From: Marinobacter sp. NP-4(2019) | GTDB taxonomy: Bacteria > Pseudomonadota > Gammaproteobacteria > Pseudomonadales > Oleiphilaceae | Assembly: GCF_003994855.1 (NCBI RefSeq) | Contig: NZ_CP034142.1 | Location: 3,472,001-3,536,000, forward strand | Reading direction: 5' to 3' | Length of the DNA: 64,000 nucleotides | In this document: one piece after another, positions 24,684 to 35,667 of the stretch | Position numbering within the stretch: the stretch's first letter is position 1 | Layout: the number at the start of each line of letters is the position of its first letter | Made by a program: the position numbers and the translations under genes | Notes under the pieces: model-generated | Databases searched by the model: none | The model's input: the letters and a program-made list of their open reading frames with translations, nothing else | Told to the model about the DNA's origin: nothing

Positions 24684-26528
24684 ATGCCTTCAACACGTGG
24701 ATGGACACTTCAGGACTGGCGCGCCGCCTATGATCAGGGCCAGTCGCCGGAGACACTGCTGGGCGATTTGCTCGCCAGCCTGGATACTTCCGACAAAAAG
24801 GACGTTGCCTGGATCTCGCTGATCGATCAGGCCGGTTTAAAGAAAGCCCTGGCCGAGCTGGACCAGCGTCGGGAACAGGCCGGCGGCGATCGGGCAGCGC
24901 TGCCTTTATACGGTGTGCCATTCGCGGTGAAGGACAACATTGATGCCGTGGGCTTTGAGACCACCGCCGCCTGCCCCGCCTACGCCTATGCACCAGAGCA
25001 GGACGCCGCCACCGTCGCCCGCCTGAAAGCCGCTGGCGCGGTGCTGATTGGCAAAACCAACCTGGATCAGTTCGCCACCGGGCTGGTGGGTACCCGCTCG
25101 CCTTATGGTGCGGTGCCCAATACCTTCAAGCCGGAGGTCGTCAGTGGTGGTTCCAGTTCCGGCTCCGCGTCTGTGGTCGCCCGCGGGCTGGTGCCTTTTG
25201 CCCTGGGTACCGACACCGCCGGCTCCGGCCGGGTGCCGGCAGGGCTGAATAATCTGGTGGGGCTGAAACCCACCAAGGGCCTGTTCAGCATTGAAGGCGT
25301 GGTGCCGGCGTGCAGATCCCTGGATTGCGTGTCCATTTTTGCGCTGACGGTGGGCGATGCCGGTGCGCTGCAGGAGGTCATGGCCGGTTATCAGCCCAGC
25401 GATGCATTTTCCCGCAAGGCGCCGGCTAACCTGCCCAGCGATGGCCCCGCCATTCGCCGTGGCGGCCCCATCAAGCGCCTGGCGATTCCGGAGCATCCGC
25501 AGTGGTTTGGTGACCAGCAGGCGGAAGCGGCCTGGAACACCGCCGTCAGCAACTGGCGTCAGCAGGATGTGGAACTGGTGCCGATGGATTTTGCGCCCAT
25601 GCTGGAGCTGGCCGCGCTGTTGTACGAAGGCCCCTGGGTGGCCGAACGCCATGCCGCGGTGGAAGCGTTTCTGGCGGATCACGGCGCTGAGATGAACCCG
25701 GTGGTCAAAGGCATTATTGAGAAAGCGGGCCACTTCAGCGCCACCGACACTTTCAAGGCCCAGTACCGCAAGGAAGAACTGGTGCGCGCCATTGATGAGC
25801 AGTTGCAGGCTATCGACGCTCTGCTGGTGCCCACCGCACCAACTGCGCCGACTATTGAGGCGATGAACGCGAACCCGGTGACGCTCAATAGCCAGCTCGG
25901 CACCTACACCAATTTCGTCAACCTGGCGGATTTCTGCGCCCTGGCGGTGCCGGCGGGTTTCCGGGATGACGGCCTGCCCTTTGGCGTTACCCTGATCAGC
26001 GGCGCCTGGAAAGATGCCGAGCTGCAGAAGCTGGCCTGCCAGTGGCTGAATGCACATCCCACACCGCTGGGCGCAACTGACCGGGCCCGTCCGCTGGAAG
26101 AACCGGCCGCAGCGGTCATTGCTGACGCCATCACTGTGGCCGTGGTGGGCGCCCACCTCACCGGCATGCCCCTGAACACCCAGCTCACCGAACGCAACGC
26201 GGTGCTGCTGGAACAGACCACCACCTCTGCCAACTACCGGCTCTACGCCCTGCCCAACACCACGCCCCCGAAACCCGGCCTCAAGCGCGTCGGCCCGGAG
26301 GACGGCTGCGAGATGATCGTGGAGGTGTGGCAAATGGCCAGCTCCGAGTTCGGCTCCTTTGTCGACCTGATCCCCGCCCCGTTGGGCATCGGCAATGTCG
26401 AGCTGGCCGATGGCCGCTGGGTCAACGGCTTTATCTGCGAAGGCTACGGCCTGGAAGGGGCCCGCGACGTGACCGAGTTCGGTGGCTGGCGCGCCTACAT
26501 ATCCGCCCTCAAATCCGCCAAGGCTTAA
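24684..26528 (+). CDS. atzF: Allophanate hydrolase
   Basis: A protein of 614 residues. The amidase-signature catalytic triad is intact: Lys in FAVKDNIDAVG, the cis-Ser in GGSSSGSASV, and the nucleophile Ser in GTDTAGSGRVPAG. The C-terminal domain of about 140 residues (VGAHLTGMPLNTQL to the end) is the AtzF-type extension that acts on the decarboxylated intermediate. The enzyme converts allophanate to ammonia and carbon dioxide, completing urea amidolyase together with the urea carboxylase 13 bases downstream. The N-terminus has a GARDD-like start region typical of the family. Confidence 0.95.
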   Translation: MPSTRGWTLQDWRAAYDQGQSPETLLGDLLASLDTSDKKDVAWISLIDQAGLKKALAELDQRREQAGGDRAALPLYGVPFAVKDNIDAVGFETTAACPAYAYAPEQDAATVARLKAAGAVLIGKTNLDQFATGLVGTRSPYGAVPNTFKPEVVSGGSSSGSASVVARGLVPFALGTDTAGSGRVPAGLNNLVGLKPTKGLFSIEGVVPACRSLDCVSIFALTVGDAGALQEVMAGYQPSDAFSRKAPANLPSDGPAIRRGGPIKRLAIPEHPQWFGDQQAEAAWNTAVSNWRQQDVELVPMDFAPMLELAALLYEGPWVAERHAAVEAFLADHGAEMNPVVKGIIEKAGHFSATDTFKAQYRKEELVRAIDEQLQAIDALLVPTAPTAPTIEAMNANPVTLNSQLGTYTNFVNLADFCALAVPAGFRDDGLPFGVTLISGAWKDAELQKLACQWLNAHPTPLGATDRARPLEEPAAAVIADAITVAVVGAHLTGMPLNTQLTERNAVLLEQTTTSANYRLYALPNTTPPKPGLKRVGPEDGCEMIVEVWQMASSEFGSFVDLIPAPLGIGNVELADGRWVNGFICEGYGLEGARDVTEFGGWRAYISALKSAKA

Positions 26529-26541
26529 GGAGATCTGCCCC

Positions 26542-29500
26542 ATGTTTAACAAAGTTCTGATCGCCAACCGTGGCGAAATCGCCGTGCGCACCATTCGTAC
26601 CCTCAAGGCCATGGGCGTGGGCAGCGTCGCGGTCTACTCCCACCAGGACCGCCACAGCCTGCACGTCACCCTAGCGGACGAGGCCGTGGCCCTGAGCGGT
26701 AACGGCGCCAGCGAAACCTACCTCGACAAGGCGCAGATTCTGGCCGCCGCCAAAACAACAGGCGCGACCGCCATCATTCCCGGCTACGGCTTCCTGTCGG
26801 AGAATGCGGAATTCGCCGAAGCCTGCGAAGCCGAAGGCATTGCCTTCATCGGCCCCACCCCCACCCAGATGCGGGAATTCGGCCTGAAGCATCGGGCGCG
26901 GGAACTGGCGGAAGCCGCCGGTGTGCCCCTGGCCCCGGGCAGCGGTCTGCTGAACAGTCTGGACGAAGCTTTGAGTGTGGCGAACCAGCTGGGCTACCCG
27001 GTAATGCTGAAAAGCACGGCCGGCGGTGGCGGCATCGGCCTGACCCGCTGCAACAGCGAACACGAACTGCGGGAAGCCTTTGAAACCGTGCGCCGCCAGG
27101 GCCAGAGCTTCTTTAATGACAGCGGCGTGTTCCTGGAACGCTTCATCGCCCGCGCCCGCCATGTGGAAGTTCAGATGTTCGGTGACGGCGAAGGCAATGT
27201 CGTCGCCCTTGGCGAGCGGGACTGTTCCCTGCAGCGGCGCAACCAGAAAGTGGTGGAGGAAACCCCGGCCCCGAAACTGCCGGCGGCCACCCGCCAGAAG
27301 ATGCTGGACGCCGCCGTCTCCCTCGGCCAGTCGGTGAACTACCGTTCCGCCGGCACCGTGGAATACATCTACGACGAAGAACGGGACGAATTCTACTTCC
27401 TGGAAGTAAATACTCGCTTACAGGTAGAGCACCCAGTGACCGAGTCTGTCACCGGCCTGGACCTGATCGAGTGGATGCTGAAGATCGCCGCCGGCGAAAG
27501 CCCGGACCTGGCCAGCTTCCAGCCGAATCTGAACGGCGCCTCCATGGAAGTGCGCATCTACGCCGAAGACCCGCTGAAGGATTTCCAGCCTTCCCCCGGC
27601 GAACTGACCGACGTGCACTGGCCGGAAGACGGCGTACGTGTGGACACCTGGGTGGAAAACGGCAGTGAGGTGTCCGCCCACTACGACCCGATGATCGCCA
27701 AGCTGATCGTGCACGGCAAAGACCGCGACGACGCCCTGGCAAAACTCAAAGCCGCCCTCGCCGAAACCCGGCTGATGGGCATTGCCACCAACCTGGATTA
27801 CCTGCGCCAGGTGGTGGCCCAGCAGAGCTTTGCCGATGGTATTGTCTCTACCCGCGCGCTGGAAAGCTTCGAATTCAAACCCTCGGTAGCCGAGGTCGTG
27901 AAACCCGGTACCTACACCACCGTGCAGGACTACCCCGGCCGCGTCGGCTACTGGAACATCGGCGTGCCGCCCAGTGGTCCGATGGACGACTACGCCTTCC
28001 GCATTGCCAACCGCATCGTCGGCAACCACCACGAAGCAGCGGGACTGGAAGCCACACTGATCGGCCCCAGCCTGAAGTTCCACAAGGATTCCATGGTGGC
28101 GCTGACCGGTGCGCTGACCGAAGCCACGCTGGATGACAAGCCGGTGGAATTCTGGAAACCCATCACCGTGAAAGCCGGCCAGGTGCTGGCGGTGGGCAAA
28201 GCCATCAAAGGTTGCCGCACCTATCTGGCGGTGCGCGGCGGGTTCGATGTGCCGGTCTATCTGGGCAGCCGTTCCACCTTCGCCCTCGGCCAGTTCGGCG
28301 GCCACGGCGGCCGGCCTTTGCGCCCCGGTGACATGCTGGGTATCAGCCAGATCGACCTGCCCGCCTGCACCACCACCGCGCCAACCCACGACCCGGCCCC
28401 GGCGGACCCGGACCTGATCCCCGACTATCCGGACCACTGGGAAATCGGCGTGCTCTATGGCCCCCACGGCGCCCCGGATTTCTTCACCGAACAGTCCATC
28501 GAGAAATTCTTCGAGCAAGACTGGGAAGTGCACTACAACTCCAACCGCCTGGGTATCCGCCTCAACGGCCCGAAACCCGAATTCACCCGGGAAGACGGCG
28601 GCGAAGCCGGCCTGCACCCGTCCAACATTCACGATTGCGAATACGCCATCGGCTCCATCAACTTCACCGGCGACATGCCCGTGATCCTCACCAAGGACGG
28701 CCCCAGCCTCGGTGGCTTCGTGTGCCCGGTGACCATCGCCAAGGCCGAGCTGTGGAAAGTCGGCCAGGTGAAACCCGGCGACACCATCCGTTTTGTCGCC
28801 ATCGACAACGACACCGCCGTAAAACTGTCCGAACGCCAGGAACTGGCCATCAACAGTTTAATGGCCCCGCCAGCGGTGGACCTGATCGCCCCGGACCTGG
28901 AGCCGCTGAACGACCTGTCCGCCACCATCCTGGCGTACCTGCCGGAAAAAGAAGGCCGCCCGGAAGTCACCTACCGCCAGGCCGGCGACCAGTACATCCT
29001 GCTGGAATACGGCCCCAACGTCATGGACCTGGGCGTGCGCATGCGCATCCACGCCCTGATGGAAGCCATCGCCGACGTGCAACCCTCCGGATTGCTGGAG
29101 TTGTCCCCGGGCGTGCGCTCCCTGCAGCTACGATACGACGCACGGATTCTCCCCCAGCAGGCCCTGATGGAATACCTGCTGGACCTGGAAGGCACCCTGC
29201 CGCCCACCGACGAACTCAAAGTCCGCAGCCGCGTCATCCACCTGCCCATGGCCTTCGAAGACAGCGCGACTCTCGAAGCGGTCGACAAATACCGCCAGTC
29301 CGTGAGAGACACCGCGCCCTGGCTGCCCAACAACGTCGACTTCATGCAGCGCATTAACGGCCTGCCTACCCGGGAGGAAGTCCGTGACGTGCTGTTCTCG
29401 GCCCGCTATCTGGTACTGGGTCTGGGCGATGTGTATCTGGGCGCACCTTGCGCGGTTCCGCTGGACCCAAGGCACCGATTGCTAACCTCCAAATACAACC

Positions 29501-30174
29501 CGGCCCGCACCTACACCGCCGAAGGCACCGTCGGCATCGGCGGCGTCTACATGTGCATCTACGGCATGGACTCCCCGGGCGGTTACCAGCTGGTAGGCCG
29601 CACCCTGCCGATCTGGAACAAATACCTGAAGAACCCCCAGTTCGCCGAAGGCGCCCCCTGGCTGCTAAGGTTCTTCGATCAGGTGTGCTACTACCCGGTC
29701 AACGAAGCCGAACTGGACGAAATGCGGGACCAGTTCCGCGCCGGCCAGTTGGAAGTAAAGATTGAAGAAGAAACGTTTGATCTCAAGTCCCATCAGGCGT
29801 TTCTGGATGCCAATGCTGACTCCATCGCTGACTTCCGCAAAATGCAGCAAGCGGCGTATGCGAAAGAAGTCGCCCTCTGGAAGGATAGCGAGGCTGAAGA
29901 GCTTGATAAGCTGGCGAAGGCACCGCCAAAGCCGGACGCATCCGATCTGGAGAAATTCGGAGAACTGGTCAGCGCGGAGATTGCCGGTAATATATGGAAA
30001 TGTCTGGTTAAGCCGGGCGATACGGTAAGTGAGGGTGATCCATTAGTCATCGTAGAAGCAATGAAAATGGAGTTCGAAATAAACGCAACTCTGTCTGGTG
30101 AGATCAGCGCATTACATACGTCACCGGGCAAAGCCGTCACCCCAGGAGAACCTATACTAAGCATCAAAATCTAA
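26542..30174 (+). CDS. uca: Urea carboxylase (biotin-dependent)
   Basis: A protein of 1210 residues from ATG 26542 with AAGGAGA upstream. In order: biotin carboxylase domain (MFNKVLIANRGEIAVRTIRT to about 450, ATP-grasp loop STAGGGGIG, FLEVNTRLQVEHPVTE), a KipA/AHS2-type domain (VQDYPGRVGYWNIGVPPSGP, about 475-760), a KipI/AHS1-type domain (YILLEYGPNVMDLGVR, about 800-1020), and a C-terminal biotinyl domain with the biotin lysine in EAMKMEF. It carboxylates urea to allophanate using ATP and bicarbonate. It gives the cell a urease-free route from urea to ammonia. The two small urea-carboxylase-associated proteins often found beside it are absent here. Confidence 0.97.
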   Translation: MFNKVLIANRGEIAVRTIRTLKAMGVGSVAVYSHQDRHSLHVTLADEAVALSGNGASETYLDKAQILAAAKTTGATAIIPGYGFLSENAEFAEACEAEGIAFIGPTPTQMREFGLKHRARELAEAAGVPLAPGSGLLNSLDEALSVANQLGYPVMLKSTAGGGGIGLTRCNSEHELREAFETVRRQGQSFFNDSGVFLERFIARARHVEVQMFGDGEGNVVALGERDCSLQRRNQKVVEETPAPKLPAATRQKMLDAAVSLGQSVNYRSAGTVEYIYDEERDEFYFLEVNTRLQVEHPVTESVTGLDLIEWMLKIAAGESPDLASFQPNLNGASMEVRIYAEDPLKDFQPSPGELTDVHWPEDGVRVDTWVENGSEVSAHYDPMIAKLIVHGKDRDDALAKLKAALAETRLMGIATNLDYLRQVVAQQSFADGIVSTRALESFEFKPSVAEVVKPGTYTTVQDYPGRVGYWNIGVPPSGPMDDYAFRIANRIVGNHHEAAGLEATLIGPSLKFHKDSMVALTGALTEATLDDKPVEFWKPITVKAGQVLAVGKAIKGCRTYLAVRGGFDVPVYLGSRSTFALGQFGGHGGRPLRPGDMLGISQIDLPACTTTAPTHDPAPADPDLIPDYPDHWEIGVLYGPHGAPDFFTEQSIEKFFEQDWEVHYNSNRLGIRLNGPKPEFTREDGGEAGLHPSNIHDCEYAIGSINFTGDMPVILTKDGPSLGGFVCPVTIAKAELWKVGQVKPGDTIRFVAIDNDTAVKLSERQELAINSLMAPPAVDLIAPDLEPLNDLSATILAYLPEKEGRPEVTYRQAGDQYILLEYGPNVMDLGVRMRIHALMEAIADVQPSGLLELSPGVRSLQLRYDARILPQQALMEYLLDLEGTLPPTDELKVRSRVIHLPMAFEDSATLEAVDKYRQSVRDTAPWLPNNVDFMQRINGLPTREEVRDVLFSARYLVLGLGDVYLGAPCAVPLDPRHRLLTSKYNPARTYTAEGTVGIGGVYMCIYGMDSPGGYQLVGRTLPIWNKYLKNPQFAEGAPWLLRFFDQVCYYPVNEAELDEMRDQFRAGQLEVKIEEETFDLKSHQAFLDANADSIADFRKMQQAAYAKEVALWKDSEAEELDKLAKAPPKPDASDLEKFGELVSAEIAGNIWKCLVKPGDTVSEGDPLVIVEAMKMEFEINATLSGEISALHTSPGKAVTPGEPILSIKI

Positions 30175-30206
30175 GGGACTCCAGCACCAGAGTAAGTAGC
30201 GGTGGT

Positions 30207-30283
30207 GGGGGGAGTCTTTTTTAAAAACGTCGCCTGTCTGAGCAAAGCGAGTTTAAGCGACGTTTTTAAAAAAGACTCCCCCC
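30207..30283. repeat. Long inverted repeat family A, copy 1
   Basis: A perfect 27-bp inverted repeat (30207-30233 and 30257-30283) around a 23-base loop beginning CTGTCTGAGC. The inner stem GTCGC/GCGAC and the loop are shared with copies at 38460 and 62088; the outer stem differs. It lies in the 160-bp gap between uca and gntR and may also stop transcription. Confidence 0.9.
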
Positions 30284-30334
30284 ATCGCCGCCGCCCCCAA
30301 AGCTCAGTAAGACAGTCATCAGAAGAGCACCGTC

Positions 30335-31057
30335 ATGACCAGGAAACCCGCAGTGAAACGCAAAGAAAGCATGGCCGACCGGGTATACGAAGCCCTGAAG
30401 GATGACATCTTTGAGTTTCGATTGATCCCCGGAGACAAGTTCAGCGAAGGCGATGTCGGAACCAGACTGAGCGCAAGCCGAACGCCCGTGAGAGAGGCGC
30501 TCTATCGATTGCAGCGGGAAGGCTATGTCGAAGTCCTGTTCCGTAGTGGTTGGCAGGTCAAGCCGTTTGATTTTCAGCAGGTCGAAGAACTCTACGATCT
30601 GAGGATTACACTCGAACGAGCAGCCATGCACAAAATCTGTGCTCTGGATGAGCCTCCCCAGGCCTTGCGAACACTGACTGCTATCTGGAATCCGGATCAT
30701 CCCTCAGAGCGAGCAGTAGGAAGCACTGTTCGGGCACTGGACGAAAGCTTCCACTGCGACCTGGTTGCTGCCGCCGGTAACCGAGAGATGACCCGTATTC
30801 ATCGGGAAATTACCGACCGACTGCGGATTATCCGCCGGCTGGATTTCACCCGGGATGATCGGGTGGATGCCACTTATGAAGAACACTCGGAGATTTTAGC
30901 TGCCCTTCGAGCAGGTGATGCAACCGACGCAGCGGACAAACTCACCCGCCACATTCGCATCTCCCAAAAAGCTGTTCGGGAGATCACCATGGAGCGAATC
31001 CGGGAGGCGGCAGAAGCCCATCGGGGCGGACGGAAAATTGCTCCGGAGAGCGCGTAA
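30335..31057 (+). CDS. GntR-family transcriptional regulator (FCD/FadR subfamily)
   Basis: A protein of 240 residues. The winged-helix N-terminus (ADRVYEALKDDIFEFRLIPG then SRTPVREALYRLQREGYVEV) is followed by an FCD helical ligand domain with metal-binding histidines (FHCDLVAAAGN, EEHSEIL, THI/RHI). It follows the urea carboxylase gene and may sense a metabolite of nitrogen or acid metabolism. No operator was identified. Confidence 0.88.
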   Translation: MTRKPAVKRKESMADRVYEALKDDIFEFRLIPGDKFSEGDVGTRLSASRTPVREALYRLQREGYVEVLFRSGWQVKPFDFQQVEELYDLRITLERAAMHKICALDEPPQALRTLTAIWNPDHPSERAVGSTVRALDESFHCDLVAAAGNREMTRIHREITDRLRIIRRLDFTRDDRVDATYEEHSEILAALRAGDATDAADKLTRHIRISQKAVREITMERIREAAEAHRGGRKIAPESA

Positions 31058-31106
31058 ATACTGAACTCCGGTTCATTTTCACCCTTGCTTCATCGGCTCA
31101 CAGATC

Positions 31107-31124
31107 TGTAGGAGATATCGCACA
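31107..31124 (+). promoter_or_regulatory. Possible GacA-type upstream box of the CsrB/RsmZ-like RNA
   Basis: TGTAGGAGATATCGCACA matches TGTAAG-N6-CTTACA at nine of twelve fixed positions and stands about 73 bases before the predicted RNA start. Tentative. Confidence 0.35.
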
Positions 31125-31179
31125 TCATCGGGAGCGAATCTCCGATTTGTACAACGTCCGCCCCCTGTAGAATGACAAC

Positions 31180-31393
31180 TGTCAGGGATGACAAGCCAGC
31201 AGGGAAGTTGGTACAGGGACGATAACTCCACGGATCAGGGGTTGCCCAGGGAAACGGGCTGACAGGGACGACCACCACGGATGAAGCGCACAGGACGTGT
31301 GCAGCCTGAAGGATCAGGCGGGGGTCAGACACGGACCTGGGACCACATGGAATGTGGTCCTGTTCCGTGCACTTATTATACCTTCCAGTTTTT
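31180..31393 (+). ncRNA. CsrB/RsmZ-type regulatory RNA (sponge of CsrA/RsmA)
   Basis: This intergenic stretch carries about a dozen GGA motifs, most as AGGGA, AGGA or CGGA, several exposed in loops of small hairpins: TGTCA-GGGA-TGACA (31180), GCGCAC-AGGA-CGTGTGC (31286), CCTGA-AGGA-TCAGG (31305) and CCACAT-GGA-ATGTGG (31343). That is the signature of RNAs that titrate the translational regulator CsrA/RsmA. A TAGAAT -10 box (31168-31173) precedes the first hairpin. The 40-base outer hairpin 31330-31369 closes the array; the exact 3' end is uncertain. No credible protein is encoded here. Confidence 0.7.
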
Positions 31394-31490
31394 CCTCACC
31401 TGCGACAATCGTCCGCCTCGCGAACTTCCCGCTGACTGCGTTCTGGCACCTAACCATAACGATAGTATTCAGACTCAGGAGTTCGAATCC

Positions 31491-31760
31491 ATGAAACGCA
31501 CCCCGATGATTGCCACACTGGTTCTGCTGTTCAGCCTGCTCACAGGCTTTGCCCACGCCGAACCCGCCGCAATCAACATCAACACTGCCGATATCGAAAC
31601 ACTGGCCAACCTCAATGGTATTGGCCAAAGCAAGGCAGAAGCCATCGTCGCTTACCGCGAGGCCAACGGTCCTTTCCAGTCCGCTGAAGAGCTCGACAAC
31701 GTCAAGGGCATTGGTACAGTTACTGTTGAGAAAAACGCCGACCGTCTGACGGTCGAATAA
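31491..31760 (+). CDS. ComEA-like helix-hairpin-helix DNA-binding protein
   Basis: A protein of 89 residues from ATG 31491; an upstream extension of the frame would run through the RNA gene. Signal peptide MKRTPMIATLVLLFSLLTGF with cleavage at AHA-E, then the ComEA HhH pair AININTADIETLANLNGIGQ and LDNVKGIGTVTVEKNADRL. It is exported to the periplasm, binds double-stranded DNA and helps natural transformation in relatives. Confidence 0.88.
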   Translation: MKRTPMIATLVLLFSLLTGFAHAEPAAININTADIETLANLNGIGQSKAEAIVAYREANGPFQSAEELDNVKGIGTVTVEKNADRLTVE

Positions 31761-31803
31761 GCCTGCCGGGCAGTGGCATCCCACCGCTGCCCTGTTCCTG
31801 CCA

Positions 31804-32619
31804 TCAGTGGCGTGCCCGGAACAGGTACTCGTCCGGCGTCATGTCGTTGCGCACAGCCTCACGAATGGAAGCTTCAATCTGAATGCTGTCCAGGTCATGT
31901 AAACCGCAATTGGCGAGCGCCTTCCGCACCACCACGCTCTGCCCGAGATACTCATAGAGCACCCTGGCGCAGCAGGGCATCCGCTCGCTGTTGTCGGACA
32001 CCCCGATCTTGAGCCCGGTCAACCGGGTAATCCGGTTACGGAAACTGGGAAAGAGGATGGTCTGGGTGATTTCGTGACGGTTGAGGGTTTCGTAGTCCAC
32101 CAGAAAAAGCCGGTCCGTCAGCAAATAGGCAATGCCCTGATAGCGATTGTGGCAGGGCGGCTCGTTGCGGCTGGCCCGCATGCGTTCGGTGCGCTGGAAC
32201 ACCACGCGGCGGCCCCGGCGCTCAAGGCACACCAGGTTCTGCAGCACTTTTCCCGGCGCCGACATGGACTGGTAGTACTCGTAGTAGTACCCCAGGTAGT
32301 TGTCGATGTCGCTGCGGGCATCGTGATCCAGCCGCTCCAGATGTTTCTGGATGGAGTCGGCTTCCCGGTCCGCATGCGCTTCGGGCCGGGGACGCACATC
32401 CACCACCCGCTGGAATTGTCCGTGCGGAAGCAGGATTTCCTGTTCCTCCACCCCGAAGAATTCGCAAAGACGACGCAAGGTATTCGCCGACGGTTTGTGC
32501 TGGCCGCTCAGGTAGCGGTTGAATTGCGGGCGATTGATACCAAGACGGCGGCAGACCTCGGCAATCGACTTGTAGTAGCTGCAGAGCAGCCGGAGATTCT
32601 GAGCCAGATCCTGGTGCAT
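31804..32619 (-). CDS. XRE-family transcriptional regulator
   Basis: A protein of 271 residues. The N-terminal HTH (IAEVCRRLGINRPQFNRYLS then KPSANTLRRLCEFFGV) is a Cro/CI type. The C-terminal 180 residues form a sensor-like region (YYYEYYQSMSAPGKVLQNLV, several Cys in NSERMPCCARVL) with no family I can name. It is divergent from the symporter-aspartase-asparaginase operon and is the likely regulator of it. Confidence 0.8.
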   Translation of the reverse strand: MHQDLAQNLRLLCSYYKSIAEVCRRLGINRPQFNRYLSGQHKPSANTLRRLCEFFGVEEQEILLPHGQFQRVVDVRPRPEAHADREADSIQKHLERLDHDARSDIDNYLGYYYEYYQSMSAPGKVLQNLVCLERRGRRVVFQRTERMRASRNEPPCHNRYQGIAYLLTDRLFLVDYETLNRHEITQTILFPSFRNRITRLTGLKIGVSDNSERMPCCARVLYEYLGQSVVVRKALANCGLHDLDSIQIEASIREAVRNDMTPDEYLFRARH

Positions 32620-32653
32620 GGGGTATCGCCCGTTGTTTCGTCAAAAGGCCGGG

Positions 32654-32699
32654 GCGTCAGGTCGCGATAGCGCGATCTGACGCTTTAAGTGCAACACTT
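32654..32699. promoter_or_regulatory. Two palindromes in the XRE/symporter divergent region
   Basis: GCGTCAG-G-TCGCG-ATAG-CGCGA-T-CTGACGC (32654-32683) is a 13-bp inverted repeat with one G-T position. AAGTG-CAA-CACTT (32687-32699) follows. They are candidate operators of the divergent XRE regulator. Confidence 0.45.
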
Positions 32700-32794
32700 T
32701 GCGCCACATAAGCAACGATGGTCAAATTCTAGCAAGGGTGACAGGTTGTTTAAATGCGAACTTCACACAACAACAATCATCACCGGAGTTGCTT

Positions 32795-34263
32795 ATGTTG
32801 GACATTCTGAACGATCTCCTGTGGGGCAAGGTCCTGATCGCCCTGCTGCTCACCGTCGGAATCGGGTTTACCGTCGCATCCCGTTTTGTACAGTTCCGCT
32901 ATTTCGGGCGCATGTTCCGGATTCTGAGCGCCAGCCAGGCCTTCCAGAAGGACAAGCACGGCCACTTGAGTTCCTTCCAGGCCCTGCTGCTCTCGGTCGC
33001 CGGTCGCGTCGGCGGCGGCAATATTGCCGGGGTAGCGGTTGCCATTACGCTCGGCGGGCCTGGCGCCGTATTCTGGATGTGGATTGTCGGTCTGATGGGC
33101 ATGGCAACCAGTTTCCTGGAATGCTCCCTGGCGCAAACCTACAAAGTGGCCGAACCCGACGGCACCTATTGCGGGGGCCCGGCCCATTACATTGCCCGCG
33201 GTCTTGGCGCCCGCTGGAAATGGATGGCTGGCGTTTACTCCGTTTTGTTGCTGCTGACCTTCGGCTTCGGCTTTACCGCCCTGCAGTCCTATGCCGTGGC
33301 GACGTCGGTTGACGATGCCTTTGGCGTGCCCGTGTTCTACAGCGGCATCGCGCTGGCGATGGTGGTTGGCCTTATCATTTTCGGCGGGGTTCGCCGTATC
33401 GCCCGCGTTGCCGAGTTCCTGGTTCCAATCATGGCAGGCAGCTATCTGCTGATCACCGCCATCGTGCTTGCAATGAACATCGGGCAGATTCCGGATGCCT
33501 TCATGCTCATCGTCAACAGCGCCTTCGGTCTCGAACCCGCAGTCGGTGGCGGCATTGGTGCGGCGATCATGATGGGCGTGAAACGGGGCCTGTTTTCCAA
33601 CGAAGCGGGTCTGGGCAGCGCCCCCAACGTGGCAGCCGTTGCCTATGTGCCCCACCCTGCCAATCAGGGCGTGGTCCAGGCGTTTTCCGTGTTCATCGAC
33701 ACCCTGATCATCTGCTCGTCCACGGCGTTCATCATCCTGTTGAGCGGTGTCTATGATCCGGCGATGACCAGCGATGTCGGCGGCGTCGCCCTGACGCAAT
33801 CCTCCCTGGCCGATCACGTCGGTGACTGGGGGCGCAGCTTTGTCAGCGTGGCCCTGATGCTCTTTGGCTTCAGCACCATCCTGTACAACTATTACCTCGG
33901 CGAGAACAGCATCAATTTCTTCAGTACCCAGAACCAGAACTTCTTCAATACTTTCCGCGTCGCCATCATCGGCCTGGTCTGCTGGGGTGCGACCACCGAC
34001 CTGGGCACCGTCTTCGGCTTTGCCGATGTCACCATGGGTCTGCTGGCGCTGGTGAACCTGATTGCCCTGATCGCCCTGTTCAAACCTGGCCTGCGCATCC
34101 TCCGGGATTTCGACGACCAGATCGCCGCGGGTATCGAGCAACCGGTATTCGACGCAAAACGTTTTCAGGATATGAACGTTGACGCCGCAGCCTGGGAAAT
34201 CGAGCCCGAGGACGTAGCACGCGTTCAGTCTCGCACCAACCACCTCAAGGAAAAATCCCACGC

Positions 34264-34267
<4 letters not shown>
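32795..34267 (+). CDS. Sodium:amino-acid symporter, AGCS family
   Basis: A protein of 490 residues from ATG 32795 (GGAG seven bases upstream). It has about eleven hydrophobic segments and the AGCS signatures SVAGRVGGGNIAGVAVAI, GGPGAVFWMWIVG and KRGLFSNEAGLGSAP. AGCS carriers move alanine, glycine or related amino acids with sodium. Coupling by four-base overlaps to aspartase and asparaginase suggests this one imports asparagine and/or aspartate (inference). Confidence 0.93.

Positions 34268-35663
<1,396 letters not shown>

Positions 35664-35667
<4 letters not shown>

Noticed and set aside
24906..26612. Minus-strand ORF (568 residues) opposite atzF
   Set aside because: Antisense shadow of a clear amidase gene.
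27418..28632. Minus-strand ORF (404 residues) opposite urea carboxylase
   Set aside because: Antisense shadow; composition follows complementary codons of the carboxylase.
31090..31332. Minus-strand ORF over the CsrB-like region
   Set aside because: Low-complexity translation, no ribosome-binding site, and it conflicts with the GGA-hairpin structure.
31330..31369. Hairpin first read as a second REP/BIME type
   Set aside because: It fits better as the last hairpin of the GGA-rich RNA; no other copy was seen in the window.
32780..34261. Long minus-strand ORF (493 residues) opposite the AGCS symporter
   Set aside because: Shadow of the symporter; Gln/His/Ala-rich translation, unsupported start.
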